Positions 1 to 12,500 of a stretch of DNA of 64,000 bases are shown here, piece by piece. Position 1 is the stretch's first letter. Each line of letters begins with the position of its first letter. Both the position numbers and the translations under genes were made by a program. The DNA comes from Cheilinus undulatus (taxonomy: Eukaryota > Chordata > Actinopteri > Labriformes > Labridae). Where the stretch lies: assembly GCF_018320785.1 (NCBI RefSeq), contig NC_054867.1, positions 19,984,855 through 20,048,854 on the forward strand, written 5' to 3'. Under the pieces are notes generated by a model. The model was not told the DNA's origin, searched no databases, and was given only the letters and a program-made list of their open reading frames with translations.

Positions 1-2871
1 CCCTTACTGCCACAGAAAACCGGATCTTATGTAGCATGATTTTATGTCACTAAAATATGTTGATCAGCATAAATAACATTAGGCATATTGTAGAATCATG
101 CTACAATGAGAGAGAAAAAACCTTTTAACCTTTCATGGTCTCAATCTCATGTTTAAAAGATGATCTGCTTTTCAGTCATGAGGACAAAACACTTCAAAGA
201 AATAACTAATGAACCTTTTTTAAGAGTTGACAATTCGATCCTTATAGCAATGTAACTGTTTTTTATGACTGTATGACACTGCTATTCCTAACTTATTTTA
301 AACAGTTTTGCAGCATCTCCAATGACGAACAATGAAAGGTGTAAGCTCTGTTCAGCAGACTCGCTGATGGAGGGTTTAACTACGCACCCTCACCATGAGG
401 TTTGGGACAGCTCTTAATGTGGGGGATCCTCCAGGAAAACAAGCAAACAGAGTGGAAGAGTGCAGGGAAAGGGTCGACAGCGCAGTTTGAGAAAGGCCCC
501 TTCACAGCACAGCATGTGCTTGAAGGTAGGAGTTTGTGACAAGGCGATCTTAGATCGTGAAGCATACTGATCTCTATGGTCCCTGACCCCTCCCCTTGTG
601 TTCCTCAACGCAGTGCTGTTTAATGGTTGGAAATGAAACTGAAACTAAAGAGTCAGCCCTTACAAGGACTTCTAACCTACAGTGTTGTGTCGAGTTCTTC
701 TAGACCCTCAACTGTCACAGAAAAAAAAGCACTCATTTACCTAATCTGCACAAAGTTTAGAAATTGTTTTGACAAGCTCAAAGACAGTGTCTCTTAAACC
801 ATCCACAGTCAGCAGAAGAATGTGTAGCAGAGGAAGATACAGTTGCTTAACCGTTACAGCCATCAATGTTTTGTTTTTCATTGTTTTTCCAATTATTAAC
901 AAGCCTCTCCACCTTTCTATGCAAGATTATCCCTGCCAGGATCATGGAATCATGAGTGAAACTTTATAATATTGGGAGTCTTTTATGGAGCAAAGTGGTG
1001 AGGTCCAAACCTTTATCAAATGTTTTGAACAGTAAAATCATCTATTTCCATGTATCTATTTAGGTAACATGCATGTTGGTGCATGATCTCAGCCTGCTTC
1101 TCCCTTACCTCTCTTTCATTGTGAGCAGCAGCAGGTATAACTCACACTAATGTCACACCTCTGTAAGTAAATGTTCCCATTCCCAACCCATTCATGAATA
1201 AAAGTCAAGGTTAAATTGAAATTAAATATGGGACTTTACTGCATGGCTGTCTTAAAACAAGGCTTAAGTAACTCATATGAAATGAATAGGCTACTTGTGC
1301 AAACCCACAGCTGTAGGAATTCTGTTTATTTCCCACATGCGTTCCAAATGAAAATCACTGTTAAACACTCAAGAGGACAGATAAATCCAAATTCTAAAAA
1401 GGTGCACAAACTACAGAAACTGATTCCATACAACAGATCACAACGCCATGAAATATATGTATGGCGCTTAAAATTCCAGGGAGAAGACCTCCAGACGCTC
1501 TTACCTGATGGTGCTAACTATAAAATGGCAAGTTTTAAAATATTTCATGCATTGACCAAAAGTCTGCTGCAAAAGAAAAAGAAAATCATTAAAGACTTAC
1601 CTTGTAAACACAGTCTTTGTGCATTTAAAGGAAATATAAAGGGAATATGTCTGCTTTTCCTGATCATTTACTTAAAAATGTGTCTCAAAAATCAAATGAC
1701 AAAATAAGGTGGTAAAATTAAGCTCTTATCTGTCCATAAAAAAATCGGCATAAGATAAATGATATTTTTTCCATATTGCCCACCCTTACTTAAAGTTTTG
1801 TGCCTGAACACGCTAGATGCTCATAATTTTCGTCTATTGTTAATTTAACAGTTTACTTTACACGTCATGGTCGACAACCTCCATGACGTACACAGAGTTG
1901 ACAACAACTGTGTGTTGAAGTCGGCCTCTGTATGCATAGCATTTAGTGATGCTTGTCAGTTCACCCCTGGTAAGAATGTAAGAGACGGTAACACTTGCAG
2001 TATGCATTTCAAAGTAGAAGTCCAGTCTGTTTCTTTCTATGATAAGACTTCCTGCGTTTTAATACAAAGTTTTTATTCTGAATTTGTTTACAGGGCAATT
2101 ACTTGATTATTGAAGTCTTCTTGCAAAGCTGCTGAGCTCTTTCTTTCTTTGCAAAAAAGAGGTTAAGTCACAAAGACCATTTGTGACACTATTTTAACAA
2201 TTTAAAGCATCTGAATATGGGTGATATGTACTCCTTTGAGATTCAATTCCCTACATCCTTCTTCAAATCTTCTATGCAGGCATTTTTTGGTCCTGTATGT
2301 CCTTCAAGTACACTTTTTTAATGTAATACGATAGTTCCCTTTAAAAACTTAACCACAGCTGTACAGGATGACCAATAAATGTATTTAATGATGTGCATCA
2401 ATTATAATTTGAGCATACAACTCTGGTGAATCTGTCCTTATGAAATTCATGAAACAAAGAAATGTTAAACTTTAGTTTATGGTCATAACTTGGGCATAAG
2501 AGTGAAAAGGGCAAGAAAGGACTGTTGCTGTTTTTAGAGAAGCTTTGTGCAAATAAATAAATACATACAAAAACATGAACTAGTTCATTTTCTTGCAAGT
2601 GACTGGATCTGGAACAGTGAAAAATACTTCATTTGTTACAAATGAACCATGAACCATAGAGCAGCTCTCACATGCTCCGTGTCAAAAGAAGTAATAAACT
2701 AAATTAAACAAAATGGTAAAAAGAAAGTTGCTTAAAATCATCAGTCTTACTTAGTGGCTTCTAGTCTCTGATTTCTGAGTGGAGAAGGACAATGATGGGA
2801 GGGTAGACTGATTGATTGGCTATTTATTGAGGTGTCATGCAGAAAAAATGCACAACTCTAATGGGTTCATT

Positions 2872-2906
<35 letters not shown>

Positions 2907-3000
2907 GTTAATTTCAAGCAACTACAAAGTTGCATGACCTTTTCCGAACTCAGTAATAAATACATTCTGCTTTTTCTACCAGGCTTTGATGATAAAATCT
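1..3000. other. AT-rich intronic sequence, no gene recognised
   Basis: This should lie in intron 3 of atxn7 (minus strand). I looked for the large serine-rich fourth coding exon of ataxin-7 and saw no match on either strand. There is a poly(A) run at about 2875-2903. Short open frames here show no recognisable protein similarity. Confidence 0.5.
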
Positions 3001-3059
3001 GCAATAAAAAAGGTTCCTTTTCTGAAGAAAAACTCAAATTTTTCATTATCATCTATTCA

Positions 3060-3195
3060 AAAAAGTCAGCATTTCCTTGGGTTGTCTTTGTGAAATATAA
3101 AAATCGGTTTGATGATCCAAAACATTTAAGTGTGATAAATCAGCAAAAAACTCAGGAATCAGAAAGGGGGGAAATACTTTTTCACACCACTGTAC
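3060..3195. mobile_element. Tc1-like transposon terminal remnant
   Basis: The segment runs from TTTGTGAAATATAAAAATCG to AATACTTTTTCACACCACTG TA. This matches the common teleost Tc1 terminal repeat with its TTTTTCACACCACTGTA end. Only one end is evident. A related end in opposite orientation occurs at about 43.18-43.29 kb. Confidence 0.6.
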
Positions 3196-3408
3196 ATGAA
3201 ATATCACCACCAGCCTTAAAGTGGTAACTGGTTTCTATAGATTAAAAAAAACTACTTCTCTACTGCCCACCATCACTTCCCTTTTAAAGATGTTATCTCT
3301 AAAATTCAGAATATTTTAAAGCCAGCTCAGTAGTGTGTTTGCATGAAATACGACTCTGAAAATTTGAATGTATTTTCACGTATGTGCTTGCATTTGTACG
3401 ACACTTAC

Positions 3409-3513
3409 CGTAGTGTGCTTGGAAGGCTTGGGGCTTGACTACCTGACTGCAGTGGCTGCACATCACAAGGTAGAAGTCGTCCTGTGCGGGACACTGGCCA
3501 AATATGGGCATGT
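3409..3513 (-). CDS. atxn7: atxn7 third coding exon (zinc-binding segment)
   Basis: The acceptor TGTACAG precedes 3513 and the donor GTAAGTG follows 3409. The exon reads (D)[18 protein letters not shown] and [17 protein letters not shown], ending with one base of the next codon. This is the most conserved block of ataxin-7: a C-x2-C pair followed by a His, the start of a C2H2-like zinc site. Confidence 0.93.
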
Positions 3514-6500
3514 CTGTACACAGGGGAAGAACCAGCAACACACTAGTCAGGGCCACAAGTCAAAGAGAGGAAAATAAAATAAGCCTGCATTCACCTGGTC
3601 AATCATTGCATTCAAAGACATAAATAAAAACACACAACCCTGTTAAAGAGTAAACCAAAAAAATTAAACTAAAAGGAAGCTTACATTAAGACCGCTCCCC
3701 TGTTTTAGTTTCCATTCATCAAAGAGAACATTTTCTAGATAAGAAACAGGAAAAGGGCTGAGCTGAGCCAGCCATCCAAAGGTTACCTGCTGTCAAAGAA
3801 GTAGAGCCTGCTCACATGTAAACAAGCACAATACATACAAGATGTTTACCAGTATTTCAAATGAACAATTTATTTCTGTATTAAATGTCACATTGGACTG
3901 ATTAAAAAATACTCACTAGATGATTTAGTAGTCAATCAATTATGGTTTTACCCTCATGTTTCCCGAACATGTTCTTAATCTGTCTTCTGCTCCCAAATGT
4001 TGATGATCTTTGTGCCAAATTTGTCATCCATTATAAGAAGAATAAATTGTCTTCTTCTTGTATTTATTTCCTGGATTAAATCTTTAAATTACGGATGCAC
4101 AATGCTGTATTTCAAATTCATTTCAGCCAATACTAATGTTGCTACAGATACATTAGTCCAGTTCAGACCTAAAGATCTGGTCATAAAAAACAAACTTTAT
4201 AGTTTAAGGAACAACAACACACATAAAAAAAGACAAACTAACTTAGGTCTGTTGCTCCTGCCTAAAACTACACTCATAAAAATGGCAGACTTAAACTGAT
4301 AAATACACAGCTTTTATAGAAGTTACTGGCAGAAATTTTTATATCTGCTGATACCGATACCCAACTCCTTAAAATAATAACCGCTGACACAGATATGTTG
4401 ATAATATCATGTATCTCTACTTTTAATTTGTGTAGAACTGGCTTTTTAATGTTTTACATTCATGCCTCACATTTAAATGAAGAATATAGTGAAAATTAAA
4501 GTAGAAATAATCAGCATTGTAGAAATATTTAATATGACCGGCCTGTGAAACATAAAAAAGAGGGATGAGTGAACTGAGTAAAGAGAGACTGCAATTTTGA
4601 TATTAAATTATCATTTTTGGAGTAACACTTAAGGCAAAGACAGCTTGTCATTTTCTTCATATTTTAAATTGAGATATATCGACTGTTAAAACTCTGGGCC
4701 AATGATGATATCAGTGTTTAAAATCTAGCCAATGGCTGATACTGATATTCTTTTTATCATTATTTCTTTTGGTTCAACACTCCCACAATGCCACTGTTTT
4801 CGCTCGTGCTTGACCATGTTATGTAAACATATGGAGTTTATCCAAAAGGTCACACATGCTGCCTGATAATAAATCTCTTCTCTAAATCAGCAGCTAGTTA
4901 TACTGAAGCTGCATTAAATTGATAGGACACAAAAGATAAAAATCATCTACTGACATCAGTTCATGCCCGTATTATTTGCAGATTGTTGATGTTTGTCAAA
5001 AGAGATGATACTGGCCGATGAATCTGCGCATCTGTAGTTTTAATGATTTTTTCTTGACATTTAATAAAACAGATGTTACACTCATCAGTTGGAGATTGGA
5101 CTTCCCGGTATTTGGGGAAAAATTCAGGAACAGAAATTACACGACAAGTTACTGAGATGAAGTATCTCTTACGTCCATTATTTACAACAACCTGTTGTGT
5201 TATATCAACTTTACACTTAAAAATGTATTCAATTCAGGTGTCTGGTGCTCAAAAAACAAACAGAGAAAACAGGTGGAGTAATATTTTGGAAACACGTTTG
5301 ACTTGTGTGTCACAATTTTACTATTTACACATAATCTTGCCTTTGTAACAGCTCTGATGTATGCCTTAGCTAAGCTTTTAACAAAAAGTAAGGAAATTTG
5401 TGTTTGGTACATTATTTCTTTGTTGTAGCAATGCTTCTTGGTAACAAATCTTGGAAAGCCTGTTTATAGCCTTTTAAATGATGCCACATTTGTAAGGATC
5501 ATGCATTTGTGGGATGAGCAGCTGAGCTGAGCATGTGGGTTGTGCCCATGAAAAATGTGCCAAATCTTCTCTGCCAATGCCAAACAGCTTATTTTGCTGT
5601 TGCTATTGACTCTTGTTTGAGCTTCTGGTACCCCCAGGTGCTGCCAATCAGGTGCCTGATTGGCAGCCCCTGTGAGCATGGGCCCTGCTACAGTGGTCAG
5701 TAGATGTCTGCTTCAAGAATCGGCATTCCACGTTTGACTGATCTGCATAGGGCCCGTTGGCTGGGCAACTTCAAGCTGGTGTTCTGCAAAACCAAGTTGT
5801 GGCATTGTTTGGAGTGAACCCTAGTACCATCTTCAAACTGAAGGCCAAGTTCCATAAAACGGGGAATGTCAGAGACAGACCGCGAAGTGGGTGTCCCAAG
5901 AAGACAACACCCCAAGAATACTGTTTTCTCACCCTGTCAGCAAGAACTCTATCCTCCAAGATGACAACACTCACCCCCACAGAGTGGGTTTATCAGAGAC
6001 TTCCTCCAGAATTTGGGAGTGGAGAGGTTGGAATGGCCTGCCAGCAGTCCTGACCTTAACCCCACTGAACACTTGTAGGATCAGCTTGGGTGTGCTGTTC
6101 ATGCCAGAGTGACCAACACAACCACAGTGGCTGACTTGTGACAGATGCTGGTTGAAGAACGGGATGCCATACCACAGCAGTTTGTGACCAGGCTGGTGAC
6201 CAGCATGAGGAGGAGGAGCCAGGCTGTTGGGGCTGTGTATGGTGCTTCCACACGCTACTGAGGCTCCTGTTTGTTAAATGAATAAATTGTTAAATTGTCA
6301 ATATGTCTTGTTTCTTCAAACTTCAATAATCCAATCCACCAAACACCAAACAAGAGTCAATGGCAGAACCAGCTGTTTAGCATTGGCAGAGAAGATATGG
6401 CACATTTTTCATGGGCGCAACCCACATACTCAGCTCTGCTGCTCATCCCACAAATGCATAATCCTTACAAATGTGGCATCATTTAAAAGGGTAATAAACA

Positions 6501-9500
6501 GGCTTTCCAACGGTATAAGATTTATTGCCAAGAAGCATTGTTACATCAAAGAAATAATGTACCAGACACAAATTTTCTTACTTTTTGTTTTAAGTTTAGA
6601 TGCCTGAAGTAAGCCTGTGACAGTAGCAATCTGAGAAGAAAGCTCAATGGCTTGTGCTACAAGCACAACCATAAACTGCATGTGCTCTTTAGGTTTAGCC
6701 TCTGAAAGGTTAAAGTTCTGTGGCACATTTACTTGGTACACTGCTAACACTTGCTGCTTCAACACTCAACTCTACAAAGATGAGATGCCACTGACAGGAA
6801 CAGGAAAATTTACTTAGGTTAACCATACCAAATTGAAACTCAGCACACATCTCATTCATCAAGGTGAAATAATCTGACAGCAGTAGCATCACATTCATGT
6901 TAATGGCAGGTGATACTGAATCTACATGCTCAGTTTACTGTGTTCTGATGAAGGATTAAATTCATATAAGACGGCATGTGCAGCATTGTCAGCAGGTTAT
7001 CAGTGCAAACAGATAGCAGCCTAAAAATGTAATTACTTGATCAGCAGATATAAAAACATCTGCCAATATTTACAGTTAATATATCAGCAAAAATAACAAA
7101 GTAGTAAAATAGCAGCAAAAAAGGGGAGAGATTTTTCATCACAGTCAGCCATGATATAAAGATGAATGCCCTGTTACATATTTTTTTTGTGTGCTAACGT
7201 TATTCTAATATACATGATTTTAGTGGTTTTTAGGCTTGATGTTTTTAATGTTTTTAACTCTGCTTTAATGTATTTTTTCAATTATTACTAATAAATAGGA
7301 CAGAGCCATGGCATTTTTGATTGCCCTTTTTTGCACTCTCTGATTTCATCCTATGGTATAAACACTCAACAGTCACTTTATTAGGTACACCTTTTCAACT
7401 GCTTATTAACAGAAATAGCTAATCAGCCAATCACATGGCAGCAACTGAATGCATTTAGGCATGTAGGCGACAACTTACTGTGCTCCAATGGACTCCACAG
7501 TCACTGGATCTCAATCCAATAGATTTACATCATGGATGTGCAGCCGACAAATCTGCAGCAACTGCGTGATGCTATCATGTCAATAGAGACCAAAATCTCT
7601 GAGGAATGTTTCCAACAACTTGGGGAAAGTATGCCACAAAGAATTAAGGCAGTTCTGAAGACAAAAGGGGGTCCAACCCAGTACCAGCAAGATGTACCTA
7701 ATAAAGTGGCCAGTGTGTATATAATATATAGATGCCATGCAGTTACTGCCAAAATTAATTTCTCAAAATAGCTAAAATCTGTTAAGGTTGCTCATACTTA
7801 TACTTAATTATGTATTTTCTGTGATAAAGGGCTGTCTGAATGTTTTGCTGCAGAAACAAAGCAATTTCCTGAAAAGGATTAATAAAGCATCTATCTGATA
7901 TATTCTTAAAACATATCAACCAGTACTTTTTTCACTGTGTTTGCTTCAAACTGTTAATTTAGTCAACTCATACTTTAGACATTATATATTACCTATTTAA
8001 AATGAACATAACAGGGTCAAGATGCCATAAGAAATATAAAAGCACAGAGTTTATTTTTAAATAAAGAGAAACTAATTTTTTCTCCGGGAGGTTTAAGGAT
8101 GGGACTTAACTAGTTTTGCCATCAGTGTTGCAATAACACAAGCATATCCATCTAACAACCATTAGCCAAACCTTTACAATCACTCTTACACTTTACAATC
8201 CACTCTGAGGCAAATCAGAGGAAAGTACCGCTTCTCACCAGAATGTGATCAAAATTTACCCTGGCGCAGAAAACCAGAAACCTTCTCATTAAGGAGGCTA
8301 ATTAAGAGATTGCCTGGGGCGTTATGATGAGATGAGCAGAAGACAGGATACAAGAGGAGAGAAGTGGAGCCCTTCTCCGATGTGCGCTCCGCCAGCGCTG
8401 TCAAGGGTTCTCCAAACATCACCAGCCAAGTCTGGAAGGGATGAGGGCCATTAAGTAAAGACTGCATAAAATAAGGGGTACCTGACGGGTCAGCGGCATT
8501 CTGATGTGGATAAAGTGACAAGCCTGATGCTACTTAATGCACACCAATTGTCTGAAGCCACTCTGCTAAGAGTCTCCTTCAGCAGCAGTGGAGTAGAAGG
8601 ACTTTTTTTTTTCACAGGTCTGCTACACAGAAAAGGCAACGTCTTCACTAAATGTACAAAGAGGTGTAAATTATATAGAACCTGAGCAGGGAAGCACACT
8701 ACTGATGTGCACAAGCAAGGGCCTGACAACTCTGCAAGAAGGGCAAGCTCAGAAATGAGATGTAGGAGATAGCACTCACTGGTTGCTACTTGCATGAGTT
8801 AGCCATTAAAGCAGTCACTGAAAGCTTGTTTTAAAGTTCTTGCTACATTTTTGCCTCTACATTTCTTTTACAACCAATCCCTATATAGCAAGTCATTATT
8901 TTTAACAATAACACCCCATTTATCCTCCATTAAAACCTCACCTTCTCTGAAATCCTTTATGAAAACAGACCAAGAACTGCAGAGTCCAGCAGGCCAAGCA
9001 AATTTGAGCGAAAGCAAGGTCAAACAGACTCATTCCCAAACTGCTGCTGCTGTTCACTCGGAGCATTCTCCAAACGAGTCGCTCGACTGTGAAAGCAACC
9101 CGGCTAGATCGCCTCTGCCACCCTGCATTCAACGCGCTGGCACTAACTGAACTGTACCGCTAAAATGGCTTGGCTTGTGAAAGACATCCAACGCCAGTGT
9201 GCCTGCCCCTTTTTTTCAATCTCCATTTTCTTCCTGAGGAAAGAGATGAAAAGAATAGAAGGAGAAAGGAAGTCACGGTGGAGGAGGAAGAAGAAGGGAC
9301 AGATGAACAGAGTAAAGCTAAGAGAGGAGCGCGACTGAGAAAAAAACACAAAAATAAGGAGAGCAGAGAAGCAGGCTGCGGCCTCAGTAAGACAAAGAGA
9401 GAGTGAGCGGAGGACCTGCACTGGAGGAGAAAGTGAGCCTGAGAGTGCGAGACAGGAAGAGAAGGAGAGTCCAGTTAATTTCAGCATCCTCATCCGTGGC

Positions 9501-12500
9501 AGTGATGAATGATCTGGCTGCCTTCGCACAGCACACACATGCTGGCTAAACCTGACCTGTGGCTGACACAGGCACTACATTTCCCAGATTCCCATCTGTG
9601 ATGATGTAGCTTTGAATTTTATAAAGAGTGAAGGTACAGTCATTTATTGCTATGCATCTTTACAATGTGTTCATCTTGTGTGTGTTAGAATGGCAGCTAC
9701 ACCACAGGAGGAATCCGGTGGTGAGTCATGGTGGAGAGGTGTAGTCATCCTCTTGTAATACCCCTACTCAACACACACTCACAGAATAATGCTCTATGAA
9801 CACACACTTCTACCACGAACAGCATGTGTTGATCAGCCCCATGACGCAAACAACAGTCACTGGCCAATGCTGCAACATGACAGGGATACGTTTCAGGCCC
9901 AGTGACATGTCAAGTGACCCCACAGTACTGGACTTATAGTGACCAGTCTGTCTGCCTGCCTTCTTCTAAAAATGCATTTTATGACCCAGAAAATCTCATC
10001 CACTTCAATCATTCTCTTCTCTGCAAAAAGGAGACATTTGTTTAGGTCAAGCATTGCTTCACTGTATGAAACGTGATGCATCTCACACCATTTTAATATC
10101 ATGTTTGACAGAGAGGCTCTCATTTTTTGTCATTCTTGTATTTTGCAACTGTAATGCTACATTAAAGATTCCTCATCAAGTAAACAGTGATCAGCTCTTT
10201 TCTTTACAGCAACACAGGAAAAGGAAATAGAAACTAAAGCTTGACGCACATTGATGACATCATAACTGTGGGCCAAATCCGTGTAAAAAAAAGTAAATAT
10301 AGCCTAACTATATTTTTTATGTACTCCAGTTTCATGACATGCAAGTAGAAATCCTTTAATAACCATGCTTTGGAGATACCAAGAGAACACAGCATGTAAA
10401 TATCTGACCCTGGTTTCTGCAGTACGTGCTGCAACATGATGACTGAGATGGTTGGAAAGCATGACACAACTGTACACTAAAAATGTAGAAACTTTCATGA
10501 TGATGAGAATTATCAGCTTTCTTGAATGCAGGATGAAAATGAGAATGTAAATGCACTGTTTGGGATACATCATCTTGCAGACAACCCTTTTCTGCAAACA
10601 CATTATAACACAGAAAAATAAGAAGTGAATTAAATCCAGGGCCTGAATACAATCCATCAAAGATCACATGCAAAACCAGGGTCAAGAGGTTTTCTATATG
10701 TGGACTATCTTAACCAGAAAACTGTCAAATTCAGACTTTTATTTACACCAAAATGATCATTACAGATGCAATAACTGTGAAAATTAGGGCCAACACAACT
10801 AACATAACAATTTAGCTAATTCTGACACCAATGTTTTCATTACTTCTTCTGGTGCAACGCTTCAAACGTGTCAGCATTTTCTCTCACATTTGACCATGAA
10901 ATCAGGTCACTTTTTCTGCACTGTAAAACATCTCTTATTTGACTCAGCAGCTGGATATATCAGATGCCAGCATGACATTGATTGGACATAAACATTAGTA
11001 AATGACATCTCTGCATTCTACATTACATGGCTAAAGGCCAGTGTTTGTAAACAGGGCTGATATCCGCTGATGCACCAGTGCATCCTTGCAATCCCTTCGT
11101 TGCTGGTTATAAAATTCATGATGGTGTTAGTTGTCTGAGGATGACATTTGTTTGTTTTGCTAAATTTTAGAGATTTTCTCTGACAAACTGTCCCTCCAAA
11201 CACAGAGACAGAAAACAGTGACATCTTAATATCAAATCTACATTTAGTTACTTCTTTAAATGGGATGCATCTACTTATAAATCTAGACATTTCAGTAGCT
11301 TTGATTACTATCCAAATGCAGCAATGCCACATTTGAACTGACCTGCTCATGTTTCAGTATCAACGATTAAAAGCAACTGACCATGTAATGCTGAAATGCA
11401 ACGGACTGTTTCCTTTAACCCAACTTGATTTTGGTGGGCCAGGAAACCAGCCCATGTTTGTTGATTTAATAAAATGCAGTTTCATTGTTGTCACTATTTA
11501 CCTTTGTGTTGAGGCTCATTCTAAATCCAGGCCGGCCAGCAGGACAAATCAGCCAAAGCTAAACGAGGTGTTTCCAAAAATAAATTTGAGGCACAAACTG
11601 CTCTGAAATATCCCTCTGTGGCAAGGAAGCCAGGTGATGTGGGCTGTTGGCATTGTGGATTCAATTCTGTCATGCCAGAACGTTTCCGTGTTTCTTCCCA
11701 ATAAAGGTTTTATACACAACAGCCTTTACGGAGAATCAGCACTAGAGAAATTCTAACTCTTCTCAGCTTTAGAGACAAATACTGACATAGCTTGCAGCCA
11801 CAGTTATAAGCAGAGGCACATTTTTAAGTCCCATCATTTTGTTAAGAGCAGTTTTTAGTGAGGAAGAAAGAGAAATTTCTGATTAATCTGCCTTTTGGAT
11901 TGATATGGTCAGGTCTAAATCACATTATTATTTATGTTAGTATTCAAAGTTGCAAAATATGTGATGTACAATAATACTGCTCGCTATTGTGATGATGATA
12001 CACTGTGGGATAAATTTACAAATACTGAGGAGAGCATGTTAGCCATTACTCACAATCCCTTTATAATATGATCTATACATGCCTACAAAGCTGATGTTCG
12101 TGACCTGTTTCTCCTAACCTTACACCAATTAACCAAGTACACGCTTGAGCTTCATAAGACTGCAAAACAGTAAAGCATGGCTTTATACTTATCCAGTAGT
12201 AATAATGATGTAGAGTAAGAGGGCATTTCTTGTTCGCGCATAAAATTATTTGTTTCAGATATCTCACGTTGCCACATGATGAATTTGCTTTTATCCTCGC
12301 CCTAATGTGTTTCAATACCTGTTAAACAACATAATATCTTGGTGTGCAAGCATTTAAACATAAATGTAGCATATTGGTCAATTTGTTAACATTCTTTTTG
12401 CATTGCAATGCATTTAGAGTGGCATTATTTGTTGAAACAGTGTGCAAAAAAAGAAAAAAGCAATATAACAACTTCATATGAGCTGCACAAAATGTGCCAT

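Noticed and set aside
1216-1707. A 163-residue plus-strand open frame as a possible gene.
   Set aside because: It is lysine-rich, reflects AT-rich sequence, lacks recognisable motifs and shows no splice or regulatory context.
9143-9538. A 131-residue minus-strand frame as a protein.
   Set aside because: Its Ser/Leu/Phe-rich composition simply reflects the polypurine tract on the other strand, and no domain is recognisable.
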